NCBI GenBank assembly: GCA_036311565.1 | Contig: JAXJPR010000054.1 | Span: 112,846 to 176,845, forward strand | Reading direction: 5' to 3' | DNA: 64,000 bases | From: Fimousia sp036311565 | GTDB taxonomy: Bacteria > Bacillota > Clostridia > Lachnospirales > Lachnospiraceae | Shown: in pieces, positions 1 through 8,475 of the stretch | Numbering within the stretch: position 1 is the stretch's first letter | Layout: every line of letters starts with the position of its first letter | Translations under genes and position numbers: made by a program | Notes under the pieces: model-generated | Databases searched by the model: none | Told to the model about the DNA's origin: nothing | The model's input: only the letters and a program-made list of their open reading frames with translations

Positions 1-956
1 CCTGGACCTAAGACGGTGGTTTTACAATCTTTCATATGTGTTCTCAATAAATGCACGGCTTCTTTTTCATCTTGATAAGTAATCATAACTGCTTCTGGAA
101 TTAGCGTTTGTAATATCGTTCTATTTTCTTCTGCAGTTAAAATTTCCACTAACCCACTTCCGCATAAATAAGCTGCCTTTGCACTAAAATAACAGGCTCC
201 TGCCATATTAACTGCTCCGGCTGCAATCAATACTTTACCATAGGTGCCTTTGTGAGAATCATTTTTTCTTTTTGGAAGACGAGATAAATCTTCTTTGGTA
301 TAGGTGATCGTCTCTGGTTCATATTGTGAAATTATTTGTTGCGGGAATCCAATATCCGCAACCATTACTTCTCCTACATAATCGTTACCTGGATAAAGCA
401 GTAGTCCTCTTTTCATTAATCCAAATGTAATTGTTAAATCACATCTTACTGCTGTCCCTAAAACAGCTCCTGTAGTACAACAAATGCCAGATGGAGCATC
501 CACCGCAATTTTATAAGCTTTTGACTGATTTATGGAATTTAAAACTTCTGCATAATGTCCAGACACTTCCCGTGAAAGTCCGACGCCAAATACAGCATCC
601 ACAATAACATCATAATCGTTATAGCAAACATCTGATTTTATACTGATTCCCAATGCAAGAAGAATCTTCATCTGCTCTTCAAACTGCTTAGACGCTTTTA
701 ATGTATTGCCAACTACTTGAATCGTCAACGAATAGCCGCTTTCTAACAACAGACGTCCAAGTGCCAGTCCATCGCCTCCATTATTACCAATTCCGGCAAC
801 AATACAAATTTTTTTCTCCTTTCCAAATTTTTCCTGAATAATGTCGTGCATCTTTAATGCTGCTTTTTCCATTAAGACCATACCAGGAATTCCAATTTTC
901 TGAATCGTCATTTGATCAATTTTCTGCATTTCTGCGCTCGTAGTTATATATTTCAT
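1..956 (-). CDS. nnr: Bifunctional NAD(P)H-hydrate repair enzyme Nnr, partial (3' end off window)
   Basis: The gene starts at an ATG at 956 and runs off the left edge, so the C-terminus is missing. The family repairs hydrated NAD(P)H: an N-terminal YjeF epimerase converts R-NADHX to S-NADHX, and a C-terminal kinase-fold domain dehydrates S-NADHX using ADP or ATP. The visible N-terminal half carries the epimerase signature GIGNNGGDGLALGRLL and the DAVFGVGL and DAPSGI segments. A linker near LPKRKNDSHKGTYGKVL leads into the dehydratase domain, seen up to its glycine-rich GPG. The start overlaps the acpS stop as ATGA, which suggests translational coupling. Pairing with acpS is common in bacteria. 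The assignment is firm; only completeness is unknown. Confidence 0.93.
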   Translation of the reverse strand, partial: MKYITTSAEMQKIDQMTIQKIGIPGMVLMEKAALKMHDIIQEKFGKEKKICIVAGIGNNGGDGLALGRLLLESGYSLTIQVVGNTLKASKQFEEQMKILLALGISIKSDVCYNDYDVIVDAVFGVGLSREVSGHYAEVLNSINQSKAYKIAVDAPSGICCTTGAVLGTAVRCDLTITFGLMKRGLLLYPGNDYVGEVMVADIGFPQQIISQYEPETITYTKEDLSRLPKRKNDSHKGTYGKVLIAAGAVNMAGACYFSAKAAYLCGSGLVEILTAEENRTILQTLIPEAVMITYQDEKEAVHLLRTHMKDCKTTVLGP

Positions 957-1318
957 ATTTCTCGTTCTCCTATTGCAAATGCAACTGCTTCTGTTTTCGT
1001 ATTTGAAATAGATACATGTATCTTATCGATGCCAAGTTCTGCTGCCATTTCCTTCGCTTTGCCATGAAGACGGACATACGGCTTTCCAAAAGAATCCCTT
1101 CCCACCTCTATCTCATTCGGTTCAAATCCCACAAAGCCAGTACCAAATACTTTGGCAACCGCTTCCTTAACAGCAAAATTGCCCGCCGCCTTTGAATAAT
1201 CATCAGCAACGAGCATCATCTCCCGTACATGAAAAATACGTTCCAGACGATAATGCCCAGAACATATCCTTTCCATTCTATTAATCTCTACGATATCAGT
1301 TCCCACGCCAATAATCAT
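953..1318 (-). CDS. acpS: Holo-[acyl-carrier-protein] synthase AcpS
   Basis: AcpS transfers 4'-phosphopantetheine from CoA to the serine of apo-ACP, activating fatty-acid synthesis. The protein has the usual length (about 121 residues). It shows the N-terminal Mg-binding motif GVGTDIVEI and the second motif AVKEAVAKVFGTG with the catalytic Glu and Lys. I chose the ATG at 1318 because a GGAGG lies at 1327-1331 with good spacing; a TTG five codons upstream overlaps that site. It sits between rex (17 bp upstream) and nnr (4-base overlap), so the three form one minus-strand operon. Confidence 0.95.
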   Translation of the reverse strand: MIIGVGTDIVEINRMERICSGHYRLERIFHVREMMLVADDYSKAAGNFAVKEAVAKVFGTGFVGFEPNEIEVGRDSFGKPYVRLHGKAKEMAAELGIDKIHVSISNTKTEAVAFAIGEREI

Positions 1319-1335
1319 GGTTACCGCCTCCAAAA

Positions 1336-1989
1336 TTAAACTTCCATACTATGTATTCTGTAAGAAAGTGTCATCAGACTTTCTGCCAAATGTACATTCT
1401 CAACCATAATATCGTCTGGAAGATTCAAATCTACTGGCGCAAAATTCCAGAATGCTTTAATTCCCCATTCTACCATCTCTTTTGCCATATCAGGCGCCAT
1501 CTGCTTTGGCAAAGTAAGTGCTGCAATTTTGATATCATGGTTTTTAATAAATTCTTCTAAGGTATCAATATCATATACCTCTACACCGCGCACGGTAATT
1601 CCCACTAAACGTGGATTCACATCAAATAAACCCAGAATACGGAAACCACTTAATTCAAAATGCTGATAATTGGCTAACGCCTGACCTAAATTACCAGCAC
1701 CAATAATAATAATGTTATTAATCTTATCCAAGCCCAAAATCTTGCCAATTTCTGCATGAAGATGTTCGACATTATACCCGTATCCCTGCTGTCCAAAACC
1801 GCCGAAATTGTTTAAATCCTGACGAATCTGTGAGGCAGTCACCTGCATTCTCAGACTCAGTTCCTTGGATGAAATTCTTGAAACTTCATTTTCTTTTAAT
1901 TCTCCAAGATACCGATAATATCTAGGCAATCTTTTGATTACTGCAGGCGAAATTTCTTTAGATGGTGTTAATTTCTTTGAATCCGCCAC
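1336..1989 (-). CDS. rex: Redox-sensing transcriptional repressor Rex
   Basis: Rex represses fermentation and NADH-reoxidation genes and releases DNA when the NADH/NAD+ ratio rises. The 217-residue protein has the N-terminal winged helix (residues about 10-75, with RLPRYYRYL and QIRQDLNNFGGFGQQGYGY). A Rossmann NAD(H) domain follows with IIIIGAGNLGQALANY. The C-terminal region is the domain-swap helix of the dimer. The start is GTG at 1989, preceded by AGGAGG with seven bases of spacing. It heads the rex-acpS-nnr operon behind a consensus promoter. I saw no convincing Rex operator next to it. Confidence 0.96.
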   Translation of the reverse strand: MADSKKLTPSKEISPAVIKRLPRYYRYLGELKENEVSRISSKELSLRMQVTASQIRQDLNNFGGFGQQGYGYNVEHLHAEIGKILGLDKINNIIIIGAGNLGQALANYQHFELSGFRILGLFDVNPRLVGITVRGVEVYDIDTLEEFIKNHDIKIAALTLPKQMAPDMAKEMVEWGIKAFWNFAPVDLNLPDDIMVENVHLAESLMTLSYRIHSMEV

Positions 1990-2029
1990 TTAAATTCCTC
2001 CTTGCTCTGCTTCTAACTCACTTGTACTT

Positions 2030-2058
2030 ATTATAATGGATTGTCTATAATCTGTCAA
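2030..2058 (-). promoter_or_regulatory. Sigma-A promoter of rex-acpS-nnr
   Basis: On the minus strand the sequence reads TTGACA (2053-2058), a 17-base spacer, then TATAAT (2030-2035). Both hexamers are perfect consensus. The predicted start of transcription lies about 35 bases upstream of the rex GTG codon. Confidence 0.85.
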
Positions 2059-2137
2059 ACCTTTCTAAAATCTTTACTAAATTTCTTTCATATGATAAAA
2101 TATTTTAACTATACAAATTTAGATAAGGAAGAAAAAA

Positions 2138-4051
2138 ATGATTTTATCATGTCAAAACATTACAAAAACATTTGTTGATAAAACTGTCTTAAGTAATATT
2201 TCATTTCATATTGAAGATCAGGAAAAAGCTGCTATTGTCGGAATCAACGGAGCTGGAAAATCTACGCTCTTAAAAATTATCATGAATGAAATGGAAGCAA
2301 ATGATGGTTTGGTCACATTATCAAAAGGAAAGACCATTGGATATCTGGCACAGCATCAGGAACAGGTCTTTCATAACACCATATATGACGAACTACTTTC
2401 CGTAAAACAGGAAATTATTGATTTAGACCGCAAAATACGTGGTTTAGAGCAGGAGATGAACGGGTTAGAAGGGAAAGAACTAGAACAGGTTCTGGATTTA
2501 TACACAAAAGCAACCCACCGTTTTGAACAGATGAATGGGTATGCATATAAAAGCGAAATTACTGGAGTTTTAAAAGGACTTGGATTTAAGGAAGAAGAAT
2601 TTTCGAAACGTATATCTGCTTTATCTGGAGGTCAGAAGACCAGGGTTGCACTTGGAAAGCTTTTATTGTCAAAACCAGATATTATTCTTTTAGATGAACC
2701 TACGAACCATTTAGATATGAATTCTATTGCGTGGTTAGAAACATTCTTAATGAACTATCATGGAGCTGTTTTAATTGTATCCCATGACCGGTATTTCCTT
2801 GATAAAGTTGTAACAAAAATTATAGAAATTTCTAATACTCGTGCAAGAACTTATAGAGGTAATTATAGTGATTTTGTTGTAAAACGAGATCAGATCCGTG
2901 CGATTGAATGGAAAGAATATGAAAAGCAACAGCAGGAAATTCGCCACCAGGAAGAAGTCATTACAAAATTAAAACAATTTAATCGGGAGAAATCTATCAA
3001 ACGTGCTGAGAGCCGTGAAAAATTGTTGAACCGTATGGAAGTCATAGACCGCCCTATTGAGATTGATACTAATATGAAATTAAAACTTGAACCATCTACG
3101 ATCAGTGGCAGTGATGTCTTATCTGTAAAAGAATTAAGTAAGTCCTATGGGAATCATACACTGTTTAAAAATATTAATTTTGAAATTAAACGTGGAGAAA
3201 AAGTAGCCTTAATAGGTGAAAATGGGACAGGAAAAACAACCATTTTAAAAATCATCAATAAACATATTGCAAAAGACAGTGGTCACATCCGTCTTGGTTC
3301 CCGTGTTAAAATCGGTTACTATGACCAGGAACAGCAGGTTCTTCATGATGAAAAAACTATTTTTCAGGAAATCAGCGACACTTATCCTGCACTGACAAAT
3401 ACAAAGATCAGGAATGTTCTGGCTGCTTTTTTATTCCGCGGCGAGGATGTTTTTAAGCAAATCAAGAGTTTGAGCGGTGGAGAAAGAGGACGTGTTTCTC
3501 TGGCAAAATTAATGCTTTCTTCTGCTAATTTTTTGATTCTTGACGAACCGACCAACCATTTAGATATTTTTTCGAAAGAAGTTTTAGAGAATGCTTTAAG
3601 CCAGTATACAGGAACTGTTTTTTATGTATCTCATGACCGTTATTTTATCAATAAAACAGCTACCCGAATTTTAGAATTAAATCAGGAACATTTAGATGAG
3701 TATAAAGGCAATTATGATTATTATCTTCAAAAGAAAGAAGAATTAATAGAAAAATCTTCTTTGACTTCTTCTTCTATTTCAAAAAATACTACGGAAGAAA
3801 GTGAAGTAAAACTTGACTGGAAACAACAAAAAGAAGAACAGGCACGCCTCAGAAAACGGGCCAATGCTCTTAAAAAATTAGAAGAAAGAATTGCACAATT
3901 AGAAGAAGAATCTTCTGATTTAGATGAAGAAATCGCATTACCAGAGAATGTCTCAAACTCTGCCAAATTAATGGAATTAACAAACAAAAAAGCAGAGATA
4001 GATGAACTTCTCATAGATTTATATGAAGAATGGGAAAAGTTGGCAGAATAG
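2138..4051 (+). CDS. ABC-F family ATPase (YdiF/Uup-type, ribosome-associated)
   Basis: This soluble protein has two ABC ATPase domains and no membrane segment, the hallmark of ABC-F factors that bind the ribosomal E site and act in translation. Domain 1 (residues about 1-255) has Walker A GINGAGKST, signature LSGGQKTRVALGKLLL and Walker B ILLDEPTNHLD. A charged P-site linker (about 235-300) follows. Domain 2 (about 325-540) has GENGTGKTT, LSGGERGRVSLAKLML and LILDEPTNHLD. A Glu/Lys-rich C-terminal coiled coil (about 570-637) resembles the YdiF/Uup arm. An AAGGAAG site precedes the ATG. A bidirectional terminator ends the gene. It could be an antibiotic-resistance ABC-F, but nothing local suggests that. 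Confidence 0.92.
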   Translation: MILSCQNITKTFVDKTVLSNISFHIEDQEKAAIVGINGAGKSTLLKIIMNEMEANDGLVTLSKGKTIGYLAQHQEQVFHNTIYDELLSVKQEIIDLDRKIRGLEQEMNGLEGKELEQVLDLYTKATHRFEQMNGYAYKSEITGVLKGLGFKEEEFSKRISALSGGQKTRVALGKLLLSKPDIILLDEPTNHLDMNSIAWLETFLMNYHGAVLIVSHDRYFLDKVVTKIIEISNTRARTYRGNYSDFVVKRDQIRAIEWKEYEKQQQEIRHQEEVITKLKQFNREKSIKRAESREKLLNRMEVIDRPIEIDTNMKLKLEPSTISGSDVLSVKELSKSYGNHTLFKNINFEIKRGEKVALIGENGTGKTTILKIINKHIAKDSGHIRLGSRVKIGYYDQEQQVLHDEKTIFQEISDTYPALTNTKIRNVLAAFLFRGEDVFKQIKSLSGGERGRVSLAKLMLSSANFLILDEPTNHLDIFSKEVLENALSQYTGTVFYVSHDRYFINKTATRILELNQEHLDEYKGNYDYYLQKKEELIEKSSLTSSSISKNTTEESEVKLDWKQQKEEQARLRKRANALKKLEERIAQLEEESSDLDEEIALPENVSNSAKLMELTNKKAEIDELLIDLYEEWEKLAE

Positions 4052-4081
4052 TAAAAATAAATTGTTATTATATATGATTAA

Positions 4082-4114
4082 AACAGCTGAAGGACATATC
4101 TGCCTTCAGCTGTT
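4082..4114. terminator. Bidirectional rho-independent terminator
   Basis: A 12-base perfect inverted repeat (AACAGCTGAAGG at 4082-4093 and its complement at 4103-4114) surrounds a 9-base loop. A T-rich tract follows on the plus strand and an A-rich tract precedes it. It lies between the convergent ABC-F and PepSY genes and can serve both. Confidence 0.85.
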
Positions 4115-4123
4115 CTTTCTTTT

Positions 4124-4759
4124 CTAATCATGATCAACAGATTCTGATTCCCACTCAATGATGTTTCCTGTATTCGCATCAATCTCAAAATCATATTCCA
4201 TTTTATTGTGAATGATAGAACCTTCATATACAAGTTTTCCATCATCACGATCCAAATGAATCCTTACGTCAGATTCTGTCGCTCCGTTAACTTTGCTTAA
4301 AGCTTTTTTTACCGCCTCTTTTTTACTAATTGCTACATCAGCACTTGCTTCTTCCGTAAAATCATCTTCAATTTCTGTATCCTTGCTTCGAATTGTTCCG
4401 TCAGAAGCATTGATATCATAATCATATTCTTTATTGCCTGCATAAAAATCGACTTCATATTCCTGTACTCCATCATCCTCATCTAGTTTAATCCGAATAT
4501 GAGACACTTCTGATTCTTTTACACCTGCATCTTTTAAAGCAATTTTTTTCGCCTTTTCTTCAGAAATTCCTACATTGTCTGTAGTATTATTTTTTGTATT
4601 TACGTTTGTATTTGTATCTGTTTTAGTATTAGTTGCAGAATTTTGAGTTGTTACATTTTCTGTGGTTTTTTGAATATTTGATGATTGATTCGCTCCACAT
4701 CCTGCCAATCCTAATACAAAAACAGACATTCCAAACAATGTCAGTAGTCTTTTTCTCAT
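4124..4759 (-). CDS. Secreted lipoprotein with two PepSY domains
   Basis: Counting from the ATG at 4759, which has AGGAGGTG upstream, the protein is 211 residues. A signal peptide ends in a lipobox (LAGCGAN), so it should be a membrane-anchored lipoprotein. A Thr/Asn-rich linker (about 27-60) leads to two PepSY repeats: one begins ISEEKAKKIALKDAGV, the other ISKKEAVKKALSKVNG. Each ends in an acidic strand pair of the form YDYDINASDGTI or YDFEIDANTGNI. PepSY domains are thought to bind or inhibit peptidases, or to act at the cell surface; the partner here is unknown. It is a single gene convergent with the ABC-F gene. Confidence 0.88.
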   Translation of the reverse strand: MRKRLLTLFGMSVFVLGLAGCGANQSSNIQKTTENVTTQNSATNTKTDTNTNVNTKNNTTDNVGISEEKAKKIALKDAGVKESEVSHIRIKLDEDDGVQEYEVDFYAGNKEYDYDINASDGTIRSKDTEIEDDFTEEASADVAISKKEAVKKALSKVNGATESDVRIHLDRDDGKLVYEGSIIHNKMEYDFEIDANTGNIIEWESESVDHD

Positions 4760-4848
4760 AATATCACCTCCTGTTTTTATTATGTTCATGATAACAGGAA
4801 ATTATTAAAGAAACATGAGAATTAAAAATTTTCTCATATTCAATTGAA

Positions 4849-5289
4849 TTATGCAATTTCTAGTATAATTGTAAATGGTCCATCATTTTCCAGCAAAATT
4901 TTCATATCAGCACCAAAAATTCCTTTTTCCACTACTGGGACTTGCTTTTTACACTCATCAATAATATATTCATACAATTCTTCTGCCATCTCAGGATTTC
5001 CTGCTTCTGTAAAAGATGGACGATTTCCTTTTTTACAATTAGCATATAATGTAAATTGTGACACTAATAAAAGCTGTCCATTTACATCTTTTAAAGAACA
5101 ATTGGTTTTTCCACATTCATCTTCAAAGATACGGAGATTGATTAATTTTCTAATATATTTATCCGCAATATCCTTCGTATCTTCATGCGTAATTCCAATA
5201 AATACCAGGAAGCCCTTTTTAATCGCTCCAACCGTTTTTCCCTCCACTTTTACTTCTGCATGATTGACTCTCTGTATTAAAAATTTCAT
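4849..5289 (-). CDS. dtd: D-aminoacyl-tRNA deacylase Dtd
   Basis: Dtd hydrolyses D-aminoacyl-tRNAs (and Gly-tRNA-Ala), keeping D-residues out of proteins. The length, 146 residues, is typical. The SQFTLYA motif with the catalytic-site Ser-Gln pair is present (around residues 77-83). The C-terminal Gly-cisPro motif appears as NDGPFTIILE, where many family members have GPVT. An upstream AAAGGAG precedes the ATG. It appears monocistronic, with its upstream region shared with the divergent glycosyltransferase gene. Confidence 0.95.
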   Translation of the reverse strand: MKFLIQRVNHAEVKVEGKTVGAIKKGFLVFIGITHEDTKDIADKYIRKLINLRIFEDECGKTNCSLKDVNGQLLLVSQFTLYANCKKGNRPSFTEAGNPEMAEELYEYIIDECKKQVPVVEKGIFGADMKILLENDGPFTIILEIA

Positions 5290-5420
5290 ATTTTGCTCCT
5301 TTTCTCTCTTCTAAACACAAGATTTCAAAAAAAATATGTCTATTTTTTTAATTTTACACAATTATACTAGCATATTTTGGATTAATTTTATATAATAATC
5401 AAGAAAGATTGGAGGTTATT

Positions 5421-6437
5421 ATGAAGTTAATTTCATTTATTGTTCCATGTTATAACTCACAAGACTATATGGAACACTGTATTTCAACCCTGCTAAATGG
5501 TGGCGATGAAGTAGAAATCTTAATCGTCAATGATGGTTCTAAGGATCGCACAGCAGAAATTGCTGATTCCTACGAAGCAAAATATCCAGGAATTTGTCGG
5601 GCAATTCATCAGGAAAACAAAGGACATGGCGGCGCAGTAAATACTGGTGTTTGTCACGCGACTGGCATTTATACTAAAGTCGTAGATAGTGATGACTGGG
5701 TAAATGTACAATCACTAGACTTAATTCTTAATACCTTAAGAGATCTGTATCATAAAGATACTATTATTGACATGGTTCTGGCTAATTATGTTTATGAGAA
5801 AGAAGGTCAAAAACATAAAACTGTTATCAATTATCGTCATTCTGTTCCAATTGGAAAAATTTTTAATTGGAATCAGGCAAAGCATTTTAGAATTAACCAG
5901 TTTATCCTTATGCATTCTGTTATCTATCGTACAGAATTGCTAAAGAACTGCGGTCTGAAGTTACCTGAACACACATTCTACGTAGACAATATTTATGTAT
6001 ATCATCCACTTCCATATGTAAAATCCATGTATTACATCGATACTGACTTTTATCGCTATTTTATCGGAAGAGATGACCAATCTGTAAATGAAAAGAACAT
6101 GATTGCGCGTATTGACCAACAATTGTTTGTCAATCGCTGGATGATTGATTATTTCTTCACTGTAAAATTTAATAATAAATATTTGCGCCGTTATATGATT
6201 CATTATCTAAAAGCAATTATGACTGTTTCTTCTGTTATTGCTCTTAGATCAGAGACAGAAGAAAATCTGCGCAAAAAGCAGTCTCTTTGGAGATATTTAT
6301 ACCACAAGGATAAAAAAGTATATTATAAGATCCGTTTAGGGGCAATGGGACAGGTAATGAACCTTCCAGGCCGTGGTGGACGAAAAGCAACGATTACTGC
6401 GTATAAATTAGCTCAAAAAATTGTAGGATTTAACTAG
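5421..6437 (+). CDS. Family 2 glycosyltransferase
   Basis: A GT-A fold family 2 glycosyltransferase of 338 residues, transferring a sugar from a nucleotide donor to a glycan or lipid acceptor in the cytosol. The start MKLISFIVPCYNSQDYMEHC and the IVNDGSKDRT segment form the nucleotide-binding half. VDSDDW supplies the metal-binding DxD-type motif. I chose the ATG at 5421 because GGAGG lies at 5411-5415. No membrane segment is evident. The next gene, 12 bases downstream, is UDP-galactopyranose mutase, so a galactofuranose-containing surface glycan is a reasonable inference. The exact donor cannot be read from the sequence. Confidence 0.88.
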   Translation: MKLISFIVPCYNSQDYMEHCISTLLNGGDEVEILIVNDGSKDRTAEIADSYEAKYPGICRAIHQENKGHGGAVNTGVCHATGIYTKVVDSDDWVNVQSLDLILNTLRDLYHKDTIIDMVLANYVYEKEGQKHKTVINYRHSVPIGKIFNWNQAKHFRINQFILMHSVIYRTELLKNCGLKLPEHTFYVDNIYVYHPLPYVKSMYYIDTDFYRYFIGRDDQSVNEKNMIARIDQQLFVNRWMIDYFFTVKFNNKYLRRYMIHYLKAIMTVSSVIALRSETEENLRKKQSLWRYLYHKDKKVYYKIRLGAMGQVMNLPGRGGRKATITAYKLAQKIVGFN

Positions 6438-6449
6438 GAGAAAAAACTT

Positions 6450-7550
6450 ATGAGTAAATATGATTTTTTAATTGTTGGATCTGGTCTGTTTGGATCTGTA
6501 TTTGCATATGAAGCACATAAAGCTGGAAAATCCTGCTGTGTTATTGAAAAACGAGACCATATCGGCGGTAATATCTATACAGAGGAACAAGCTGGTATCC
6601 AGGTACATAAATATGGTGCCCATATTTTCCATACTTCTGATAAAAAAATATGGAATTATATTCAACAGTTTGCCGACTTCAATCGATATACGAACTCCCC
6701 TGTAGCAAATTATAACGGGAAGATTTTTAATATGCCGTTTAATATGAATACTTTTAATAAACTTTGGGGTGTCGTAACACCGAAAGAAGCAAAAGCAAAA
6801 ATTGAGGAACAAAGAAAAGAATACTATACAGAAGAACCAAAAAATTTAGAAGAACAGGCATTAAATTTGGTCGGAAAAGATATTTATGAGACATTGGTAA
6901 AAGGATATACCCAAAAACAATGGGGGCAAAAATGCACAGATTTACCTGCTTTTATTATTAAACGTCTTCCAGTTCGTTTTACTTATGATAACAATTATTT
7001 TAATGATGCATATCAGGGGATTCCAATTGGCGGATATACACAGATTATTGAAAAAATGTTAGAATACGCAGATGTGTATACAGATACAGACTTTTTTGAT
7101 AAAAAAGAATATTGGATGTCCCAGGCTGATAAAGTTATTTTTACTGGTATGATTGATCAATATTTCAATTACCAATTAGGCCAGTTAGAATATCGTACTT
7201 TAAATTTTGAAACAAAGTTATTAGACTGTGATAATTACCAGGGAAATGCTGTTGTTAACTATACCGCATATGAAGTGCCATATACCAGAATCATTGAGCA
7301 TAAACATTTTGAATTTGGTACACAAGAAAAAACTGTGATCACTTATGAATATCCTGCAACCTGGAACCCAGGTGATGAACCATATTATCCAGTAAATAAT
7401 ACAAAGAATAATGAACTATATCAAGAATACAAAAAACTGGCACAGACAGAACCAAAAGTTATCTTTGGCGGACGTCTTGGACAGTATCAATATTATGATA
7501 TGCACCTAGTAATCGCAGAAGCTTTAAAACTGGCCGAAGAAATTCTTTGA
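6450..7550 (+). CDS. glf: UDP-galactopyranose mutase
   Basis: Glf is a flavoenzyme that interconverts UDP-galactopyranose and UDP-galactofuranose. The 366-residue protein begins with an FAD Rossmann motif (FLIVGSGLFGSVFAYEA). It contains the family's YGAHIFHTSDKKIWNY segment near residue 56 and a conserved C-terminal FGGRLGQYQYYDMH segment. An AGGAG at 6436-6440 precedes the start. It is co-transcribed with the upstream glycosyltransferase and ends in a hairpin terminator. I infer the pair adds or makes galactofuranose on cell-surface polysaccharide, although no larger polysaccharide cluster surrounds it. Confidence 0.95.
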   Translation: MSKYDFLIVGSGLFGSVFAYEAHKAGKSCCVIEKRDHIGGNIYTEEQAGIQVHKYGAHIFHTSDKKIWNYIQQFADFNRYTNSPVANYNGKIFNMPFNMNTFNKLWGVVTPKEAKAKIEEQRKEYYTEEPKNLEEQALNLVGKDIYETLVKGYTQKQWGQKCTDLPAFIIKRLPVRFTYDNNYFNDAYQGIPIGGYTQIIEKMLEYADVYTDTDFFDKKEYWMSQADKVIFTGMIDQYFNYQLGQLEYRTLNFETKLLDCDNYQGNAVVNYTAYEVPYTRIIEHKHFEFGTQEKTVITYEYPATWNPGDEPYYPVNNTKNNELYQEYKKLAQTEPKVIFGGRLGQYQYYDMHLVIAEALKLAEEIL

Positions 7551-7572
7551 GCATAGCTTTTTGAAACTGACA

Positions 7573-7618
7573 AGCTCCATTTACATACTATAGATTAAGT
7601 ATGAAATGGAGCTATTTT
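7573..7618 (+). terminator. Terminator of glf that overlaps the S8 protease translation start
   Basis: The arms at 7573-7588 (AGCTCCATTTACATAC) and 7599-7613 (GTATGAAATGGAGCT) pair with one bulge and are followed by ATTTTTA. The right arm contains the GGAG (7608-7611) that is the only Shine-Dalgarno candidate for the ATG at 7621. Termination and translation signals therefore share the same bases. Confidence 0.75.
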
Positions 7619-7620
7619 TA

Positions 7621-8475
7621 ATGGAACAAATATTGGAACTTATTCATGGTGATTACGCAAAAGAACATCAAATTACTGGTAAAGGCATTACCATTGCATA
7701 TTTGGATACCGGAATCTCGATGCACCATGATTTTTTAAATCCGTATAACCGCCTTATATATTTTAAAGATTTTGTTTACCAACGTTCATTTCCATATGAT
7801 GACAACGGACATGGAACCCATGTTGCCGGTATTGGTTCTTCAGGTCGAATGGGGATTGCCCCTGCTTCTAACATTCTGGCACTTAAAGTCTTAAATCGTC
7901 AGGGAAATGGTAATGCACGCAATATTATTCGATGTTTTCAATGGATTCTAAGATATAAGGATACTTATCACATACGTATCGTGAATATTTCCATCGGAAT
8001 GGAATCTTCCTCATTTCAGCGTCATGGTGCAATTCTTATGGATTGGGTAAACCGACTTTGGGATGCCGGACTGATTGTATGTATTGCAGGAGGAAATTTA
8101 GGTCCCGAAAAGAGCAGCATTACCATTCCGGGTATTAGCCCCAAAATCATTACCGTCGGATCCTCGGATGATGAGATGACCACAAATTATTCTGGCAGAG
8201 GACCTACCATCGATTGTGTAATCAAACCCGATATTACAGCTCCTGGAACGAATATCCTTTCCTGTTTTGGTTCTTCTCATTATATAAAAAAAAGCGGGAC
8301 TTCCATGGCGACTCCAGTGATTTCTGGAGCAATTGCACTTTATCTGGAAAAAAATCCTACAGTTACTAATAAAATGGTAAAATTGAAACTGCGCTCCAGC
8401 TGTGATGATCTTGGATATCCTCCAAATCAACAGGGCTGGGGACGCATCAATTTAGAAAAATTATTACGTGACTAG
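7621..8475 (+). CDS. Intracellular subtilisin-like serine protease (S8, AprX-like)
   Basis: A compact subtilisin of about 284 residues with no signal peptide or propeptide, so probably cytoplasmic. The catalytic triad is visible: Asp in YLDTGISMHHD, His in NGHGTHVAGIGSSG and Ser in SGTSMATPVISGA. The oxyanion Asn is in AGGNLGP. The start could be ATG 7606 (five codons longer), but the only GGAG (7608-7611) sits nine bases before ATG 7621. That GGAG lies in the right arm of the glf terminator hairpin, so expression may need read-through or hairpin opening. The stop overlaps the convergent GTPase stop as CTAG. Substrate unknown. Confidence 0.9.
   Translation: MEQILELIHGDYAKEHQITGKGITIAYLDTGISMHHDFLNPYNRLIYFKDFVYQRSFPYDDNGHGTHVAGIGSSGRMGIAPASNILALKVLNRQGNGNARNIIRCFQWILRYKDTYHIRIVNISIGMESSSFQRHGAILMDWVNRLWDAGLIVCIAGGNLGPEKSSITIPGISPKIITVGSSDDEMTTNYSGRGPTIDCVIKPDITAPGTNILSCFGSSHYIKKSGTSMATPVISGAIALYLEKNPTVTNKMVKLKLRSSCDDLGYPPNQQGWGRINLEKLLRD

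Noticed and set aside
2000..2137. Rex autoregulatory operator
   Set aside because: Nothing close to the TTGTTAA-N4-TTAACAA pattern near the rex promoter.
4844..5263. 139-codon open frame opposite dtd
   Set aside because: Complete overlap with a well-supported gene; composition looks like reverse-complemented codons.
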